Source: Alopecurus myosuroides (taxonomy: Eukaryota; Streptophyta; Magnoliopsida; Poales; Poaceae). From it: DNA of 64,000 nucleotides. Position 1 is the first letter of the stretch. Every line of letters begins with the position of its first letter. The stretch covers positions 109,442,263 to 109,506,262 of the forward strand of contig CM054059.1 of NCBI GenBank assembly GCA_028641055.1. Reading direction: 5' to 3'. Shown here one piece after another: positions 57,863 to 64,000 of the stretch. The position numbers and the translations under genes were made by a program. The notes beneath the pieces were generated by a model. The model ran no database searches and was not told where the DNA came from. It worked only from the letters and a program-made list of their open reading frames with translations.

Positions 57863-58752
57863 GCATGCGTTTAGTTGGTGAACAAACGTGGGATGGAATA
57901 GGATCATTCAGTTTTTTCCTGTGTTTGGTTATAAGGTACGTGAATGGAACCACCAACACGATGAGAATATTTTCTCTTGATGCCGACTAAATCGATCCCC
58001 AAAAATCGGCCGAACCTGTTGGTCCACGTTTTCCTAACCATGTTCCTATCGCTAATCCTTCTTCCTCCACGTCGCTATTTTATATTTCTTTATAAGAGGT
58101 CGCCACCGAGGTTGAGGGTTAGTGGTGTTGTCGCCGAGGTTGACGATGACTAGGGCCGTGCCAAGGCCGAGGACGGCGCCGCCGAAGGCCGCCGCTCCCG
58201 CGCGGGAAACGGATATTGGGAGGATCAAGGATGCCGCCGCCGAAGGCCGCCGCTCCTGGCGCACACTCCTGATGTGGTTCCGATTGCCCACGGAAAGTAC
58301 ACCATGTGCAGCGGCTCTGGATACTCGAGAGGTGGAAGATTCAGCCGGAGATACTCCGCTGGCCGCCTTGTCCTATGTGATTCTCGGAGAATCAAAGCAG
58401 GGAGGAGCTCGCCTCGATCTAGTTGGTGCAGAGGTCGTCACGATCTGGTCCGTGGAGCTCGCGTTGACTGGGCGGCGGCACCTGCCTAGATTGGGCAGCA
58501 GCGAAGCTCGCCTCGAGCTAGGCGGGGGCGAAGGGCACGCCTCAACTGGATGGACGGGAAGGTAGAGCTTTCCTCCATTAACCGTGTGTTAATAACCTGC
58601 TAAAACCGGGCTTAATTAATGAGCCAAACACAATTCCATCCCAGCTACCTCAAATACCTGAAACCAAACAAAAAATGGAATGAGGACTATTCAATCCACA
58701 AAGTGTGAATGGTTCCATCCTATGCTACTCAAACCAGCAACCAAACACACGC
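57863..58752. mobile_element. PIF/Harbinger-type non-autonomous element (890 bp)
   Basis: Terminal inverted repeats GCATGCGTTTAGTTG (left) and GCGTGTGTTTGGTTG (right, read inward) are flanked by TTA at 57860-57862 and 58753-58755. The 3-bp TTA duplication and GTTTGGTTG-like ends are hallmarks of Harbinger/Tourist elements. Removing it restores the LINE I frame (NKAL|MLKW). The GC-rich interior has no transposase frame. Confidence 0.88.
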
Positions 58753-59962
58753 TTAATGCTCAAATGGATCTGACGGTTGTACCAGATGGATGACACTATT
58801 TGGGCAGCGATCGTTCGCAACAAGTACTCTCGAGACGGCGACATTTTTGCTAGCAATGAGCGTGGAGGCTCACAATTCTGGCGTAGCCTGCACAAAATCA
58901 AACACCTCTTCAAGGCTAGGGCCAAACACCACATTGGGGATGGTAAACGAACGCGCTTCTGGACGGATTGGTGGTTTGGCGAGGGTCCGCTGTGTGTAAC
59001 ATCCCAAGTATGAAAACTTCCATTTAGAATGTTTGTTTCTTGTTTTATTAAAGTTTTGCATCATGTCATCATACTCATTCCTTGTTTGCATTTGTTTTCA
59101 TTTTGTTCCCATCTGTTTTCAATTGTTTTTCTTTTGTTTGCATCTGTTTTCCTTTGTTTTCACAATTGAAATTCAAACAATATTTCAAATGCTTTGTTCA
59201 TACTTGTTATGTTACAACTTTCCAAATAAAAGGTTCAAATAAAACATCCTTTTGTTTCCATGAAAATGGAAAGCTCAACTATTAAATTGTTCTTTTATTT
59301 AATAACTCATTTAACTCAATTTTCATTCAAAAGTCAATTACATTTTCCAAAACAGCAACCATGTTGAACTTATGAAAATTACAAAGCAATTCTAACCTTT
59401 TTGTTTCCATTAAACCATAAGGTTCAAACCATTAAAATTATGGCTTTTAATAATTCACTTAATCCAAACTTAATTCAAATGTTATTCAAATAAAATTCCA
59501 AACAGCAACCCCTTTGGAATTAATGAAATTCACAAAACAATTCTAAGCAATTTGTTGCAAATAAAATTGAGGGTTCAATCTAATTGAAATGTTTGTTTTT
59601 AATAAATCACTTAATATTAAAAACTCATTCAAATTCAATCAATTACACACAGCAATTTAATTTGAAATTTTTGGAAAACCAAAGTTGGCAATTTGTTGAT
59701 GTTGTAATAACTAACTTACCCAAAATTTTCTAGATTTTTCTAACACCCAAAACTTATCTATTTCTTCCTATTTCTTTTCAGCAAAAAAAAAACAGAAGGA
59801 AAAAAAAGCAAACTAACGCACAGCGGAGGGGAGCAGCACGACCCAGCCCAGCTCCCACGGCCCGTACCCCTTCGCCCCTCTTCTTCTCGCTGTACGGCGC
59901 GCATCCGCCGTAGCCACGTTGGCGTACGGCGGAGCAGACGGCCAGCAGCGCCCTGCCGCCCC

Positions 59963-59969
59963 TATAAAA
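59963..59969 (+). promoter_or_regulatory. TATA box of the long LTR
   Basis: TATAAAA in a GC-rich setting, 968 bp into the LTR, followed by a pyrimidine-rich leader. Confidence 0.6.
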
Positions 59970-61752
59970 CCTACCCCTAGCGGCCCCGAGCTGCCCTAGA
60001 CCCCTATCTCCTTTCTCCCTCGATCACCGCCGGCATTTTCCCTCTCTCTGCCCGGCGATCCCTCTCTGAATCTCATCGCCGCCGAGCTCCACCTACTGAA
60101 ACCACGATGATCGCGGGAGAAGCAGTGTGTCTCCAGCTAGGGTAAGCACGGGGATCAGACCCCCGTACTCCCCTCTTCCTTCACGACGACTCCTCGTTGG
60201 CTGGGACCATCTGCAACGCCGCCGCCATCCACTCCGTTGCCGCCGGCGACAGCGACCTGCACCGAGCCGCTGCCACACCTGCAAACGGAGGTGATCACCG
60301 TGCTCTCCTCCTTCCTCTCTTGCGCAAGCACACGCCCGCACCAGCACGCACTCATCCATGCATAGCATCACGGCAGCGAGCAGCGCGCAGAACTCGCCGC
60401 CGGCCACCGTTGTTCTCCGTCGAAAGTTCAGAAACTTTGTGCAGTTAAAAGTTCAGTTAACGAAACTGAACTTTAACCTAGTTGCGCCCCCTATTCTGTC
60501 AAAACTGAATTCACAGCGCACTGGTTGCAACACTTGTGCGCGCTCGGGAGACCAGGGTTCGATCCCTGCTCCCGCAAATAAACCCAACCTTTTTTCGCAA
60601 GGGTTGCTGACAGGCTGGCCCCATATGTCAGTGGCCACTGCTGCCACGTGAGCGTCACGCGGCCCAGGGGCCCTCTGTCAGTGGCTCTGCAGAGTGAAAA
60701 ACGTTTTTCAGCCTTTTCTTTTCAATTTAACTCCTTTTTCAATTACAGATTGGTCCCTGTAAATAAAATGCTAATAAATTTCATTTCCAAAATCCAAATA
60801 ATAAAAATAAAATATGTTTGTTGAACCAAATTTAATTCTCTACCTAGCTAAACCATTTGTTTTCTGTTTTGAATAATTCAAATGCATTCAAATTTCAAAT
60901 TCAAACAATTCATTTGAAATTTGGTTAAATGCATAACTAATTCATACTTAATTCAAATAACACAAATAAAATATGTTTTCCATGATATTTTGAACCATCT
61001 TTCCAAATATAAATTTTGTTTCATGATTTTAATAATTAAAATTGCCTAAATAATTTAAACCTTGTTTAAATCATTCAATTTTGCTAAATTCATAACTTGC
61101 TCAAATTAAATTACTTTGGAACATATAAAATATGTTTTCAAACTAGAAAAGTATAACCTTTTCAAATATGAATTTGAATTTATGTTTTGGACAAATAAAA
61201 ATTCAAATAAATACATGCTTGAATTAAATTCATTTAAATCTTGTTTAAACTTGTTTAATTCATAAGTAAATCATTGAAATTCCCTTTTCAATAATTGAAA
61301 CATGTAATCCACTTAAAATTTTGTGTTCTTTCCAAATATGAACTTTGTTATTTGTTTTGAACAATTTAAATTGCTGAAAACAACAAATGCTTGTGTAACA
61401 CCTTTAAGGAACCAAAATTTCTTAACTTAATCAATAAAATTCCAAACTTGGTAAACCTTATTTCAAAATTGTTCCATTGTTGTTATTTTTCTGTTTTCCT
61501 CATCCATGCATCGTACTAATCCACTTTCACCTGTTGGTTGGTTGTAAAACAATTGTTTCAACCATAATTCATGGGCTTTTCATATGCAACTCAAATTGCA
61601 TATGGGTCCATTTAAACATGTTATGTTACCATGTCAACTAGGTTATTTCTATGCATCAATTAAATGGTCATGCATCATCCCATGATTGTGAATTATGCCA
61701 TGTTATTGATTGTTTGTCTCTTTGCGTTGTTTGTTTGCTTCTTCTCGAATAG

Positions 61753-63104
61753 ACGACGACGTTGAGACAGACGAGCTTTACGACACCCCTTCTGAGGATC
61801 TAGCTCAGTACCAGGCTGCTGAGTTTGCAGGCAAGTATTCACTCACATGAACCACTGTGTTCCCTTCAACATTGGTTACCGATACTTTCCGTTGTCTATT
61901 CTGCTAGCCCTATGAATAGTTGCTTCTGTTACGAACCTATCACATGTTATCCCTTAACCATGATATTGCCTCACCTCCACAGCTATAACCCCTTTGCTTG
62001 TTGCCCGTGTCTTACTAGCATGCTTAGGGTTGTTTTGCTCGAGTCTGTTACCCGTTACTTTCTGTTACTATATTTCTATTATGTTCTGGGGCTCGATGTT
62101 AAACAACAACCTGTTAATGTTGAGGTAATAATAATTTGCTGATAAGGCACCGGCAGGAGGCCCGGCGTGGTTTTGAGGCCTGCTAGTGTCGACCCTAATT
62201 AGGAAAAGGGTCTTGTCTACTGATCCATGATGAGCGTACTATCCGCATGTGGGAAGCGTGTATGGGCGCCCCCCTCAATTTGATTCGATTCGCATCTCGT
62301 CCAAATCGCCATCGGGCTTTCCATTTGATGCACGCATATGCAGGTACGAACCCGAGGCCAGGGTGGAACTTTTGTAGTCGGCATTTAGGGCGGCGTGGTC
62401 TTAGAGTGCTATGAGGGTCCCCTTTTCTTCGTGGGGCTCGATTAGCCGCGCATGCACAGCACGTGGTTCTTTGGGCTTGATGCGAAGAAGAGTTGAGTTG
62501 TGTAGAGTGCCTCGCTTGGTGGGTTTGATTCCCGTCTGGCGGGATATTCTTACGTGTACGGCCAAATTGGTGCACCCCTGCAGGGATAAATCTTCTCGAG
62601 AAGCCGTGTTTTCCGCGGTTATGGTTAACTTGGTGAAAGTACTGGCTAACAAGTACTCAGAACAACTTACACCTAACTAATGATAACTTGACTAGTAATA
62701 GCTTTATTGCCACAATAACTTGATCCATCATTAATCCAACTGTGTGAGTTATCCTCGGATTGCTTCTTTGGATAAGGGGCGAGATCCAGGATGGGTTTGT
62801 TTGGAGTTAGTTATAGTTGGTTACGATACGCTATTTTATCCCCTTTCTGTTAGCCGGAAGTTGTATCATGTTCTGTAGTTGGTCAGTGCAGCCAGCTGCC
62901 GCATCTTTTGTATCACCCTTTCTTCCGTTGAACCCAAAGCATCTGTGCTTGGTGTTGACGGGTTACACTTTGGTGAACTGTGAGTCTTGCTTGCCAGTAC
63001 GTTTATGTACTGACCCCTTTGGGGCTGTGGTTTCCGTAGACTACGCTTACGAGGATCCCCGTGATGGCTACTACGTGGAGTTTGACGAGGCTGCTGACGA
63101 GTAG
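61753..63104 (+). other. Putative spliced acidic mini-ORF inside the long LTR
   Basis: After an acceptor-like TCTCGAATAG, an open stretch reads DVETDELYDTPSEDLAQYQA (about 61758-61830). A second acceptor-like TTTCCGTAG at 63039 precedes YAYEDPRDGYYVEFDEAADE and a stop at 63102-63104. A comparable acidic exon with an acceptor and stop occurs on the minus strand at 5956-5808 in the other long LTR. Whether a protein is made is unknown. Confidence 0.35.
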
Positions 63105-64000
63105 ATAGCGGACCTGGGCAGGATCCGAGACTACGTGGATGGGCTCCGTTTTCCTTTCATTCCCGGCTTCTTAAGCCTATTTGGATTTGTCTGTACTCAG
63201 ACCTTTTGAATGCTTCCGCTGAGATGTAATGATGAGATGTTGGGACATGTGTCCTCTGGATGATTGTATTTGCTATCTCTGCTCTAGTGAGAGCTATTTT
63301 CAACTTATTTCTATTTATTTGTGTCTTAGAGATATGTTGTGCTATCATTTTGTTAAACGCCGTTGACGTACCATGTGTGTATGGTATGAAGTACGTCAAT
63401 GGTAGTATCCTGATTTCTATGGGATGGTTTACGTAGACGATGAACAGTAGGGGTTGGTTGTCACACATACGTGTGTTGGCCTACTCGTAAGAGATGCGGG
63501 TGCCGGTAAGCCCCGTAATCCAACCAACTACTGTTCAACGGAACTGCGAGTATCCTCTAGAAGTCCGGCTGCGACACTGTGCCACAAATCCCCCCCTTCA
63601 ATATCTGTGATAACAAAGTCATATCTGTGGCACAAGCTAGCACGGATGGGATCCGTCTTCGTAGAACCCTCTACCAAGAGGAGACTAGGCAGTGGCTTGA
63701 GCCGGCGAATATCATTAGGGAGTTACCCATCACCTCTGAACACGACAAAATTTCTTGGGCGCTGGATAGCTCGGGGGCGTACTCGGTCAGATCGATGTAC
63801 ACATTTATTTCCCGTGGCCCTCATCTGGCTTTTTCCAAGGATATCTGGGAAGCCAAACTCCCTCTTAAAATCAAAGTGTTTGCCTGACAACTTATGCTAG
63901 ATAGGTTGCAGTCGGGTGCGCAACTTGCCATTCGCCATGGGCCCTCTGCTGGGCCATGCAAAGTTTGTGGGACTGTTGAAGACGCCGACCACATTTTCTT

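Larger units (their letters stand above)
58995..63576 (+). mobile_element. Solo-LTR-like insertion of a long-LTR retrotransposon (4582 bp)
   Basis: Begins TGTAACATCCCAAG and ends CCGGCTGCGACA. The 5-bp target duplication CTGTG is perfect (58990-58994 and 63577-63581). It contains no PBS, gag or pol. An AT-rich start, a TATAAAA box at 59963-59969, a GC-rich leader, a donor-like CTAGGGTAAGCACG (about 60138) and acceptor-like sites at 61752 and 63039 show an LTR-driven spliced transcript. The size and absence of genes fit long LTRs of LARD-type Gypsy derivatives such as barley Sukkula or Erika (resemblance only). Confidence 0.88.
56548..64000 (+). mobile_element. LINE I (L1-type), 5'-truncated, split by two insertions, runs off the window
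   Basis: ORF2 pieces: 56553-57086 (ESEIEAIVKDM, APGPDGFPVPFF, ISQFRPIALINV, KLDFEKAYD), 57083-57862, 58753-58994 and 63582-64000. The last part carries the segment before the RT zinc finger and its start (SPCKVCGT-like, DADHIFF at the window edge). Lesions include a frameshift near 57065, TAG at 57311 with YADD changed to *AHD, TGA at about 58771, and TGA near 63885. A Harbinger MITE and a solo LTR interrupt it with clean target duplications. Its 3' end lies beyond the window. Confidence 0.88.

Noticed and set aside
62195..62680. Overlapping frames on both strands near 62.2-62.7 kb
   Set aside because: They lie inside the solo-LTR-like insertion and show no domain or conservation signal.

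Overview
The window is plant nuclear DNA, almost certainly from a grass (Poaceae) and probably a large-genome Pooideae. That is an inference from two grass-type histone H2B genes, the GC-rich host exons, grass-type LINE tails, long Gypsy LTRs and the density of nested retrotransposons. Nothing bacterial or organellar was seen. Only a few stretches are host genes: two H2B genes (12384-12803 and 42343-42762, both +), a two-exon minus-strand gene of unknown function split by a retrotransposon (34565-42005), a six-exon gene for a predicted secreted, GPI-anchored EGF-like protein (46875-48050, +), and a decayed class III peroxidase fragment (32706-33073).

Layout. 1-10818: old retrotransposon debris, namely a Copia 3' tail, LTR-like DNA, and a degenerate Copia pol split by a 4.6-kb LTR-like insertion. 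10819-13833: H2B-1 with its promoter, a hAT MITE just upstream and a LINE tail just downstream. 13834-31136: a chromovirus-type Gypsy element (D, TSD GATTA) whose 3' LTR contains an 11.9-kb minus-strand Copia element of SIRE/Maximus type (E, TSD GACGG). E has open gag, pol and a third, env-position ORF. 31142-33073: the rest of the H2B-1 downstream region, ending in the peroxidase relic. 34565-42005: the minus-strand gene, with a second chromovirus-type Gypsy (F, 35210-40613, TSD AGTGG) inside its second exon. 42114-46440: H2B-2 and downstream repeats, with a 5'-truncated LINE (J). 46832-48050: the EGF-like gene. 48308-64000: a LINE-rich tract. LINE G (48419-56395) sits inside an older LINE fragment H, followed by LINE I, which is itself broken by a Harbinger-type MITE (57863-58752) and a 4.58-kb solo-LTR-like element (58995-63576).

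How it fits together. The H2B-1 and H2B-2 regions are two copies of one segmental duplication covering the H2B gene, its promoter and about 2-3.5 kb of downstream DNA. Copy 1 was later split by D, and E then entered D. By-eye LTR comparison gives about 3/352 differences for D, 4/1360 plus one indel for E, and 2/317 for F. All three are therefore recent, and E is the youngest, which agrees with the nesting. At H2B-2 the ATG of the histone gene and the ATG of the opposite-strand gene are only about 340 bp apart, suggesting a shared bidirectional promoter. The most unusual signals are a phase-compatible 294-bp intron at the start of E's third ORF, dense CACCGGAG-type palindromes in E's LTRs, and spliced acidic mini-ORFs inside both long LTR-like insertions.
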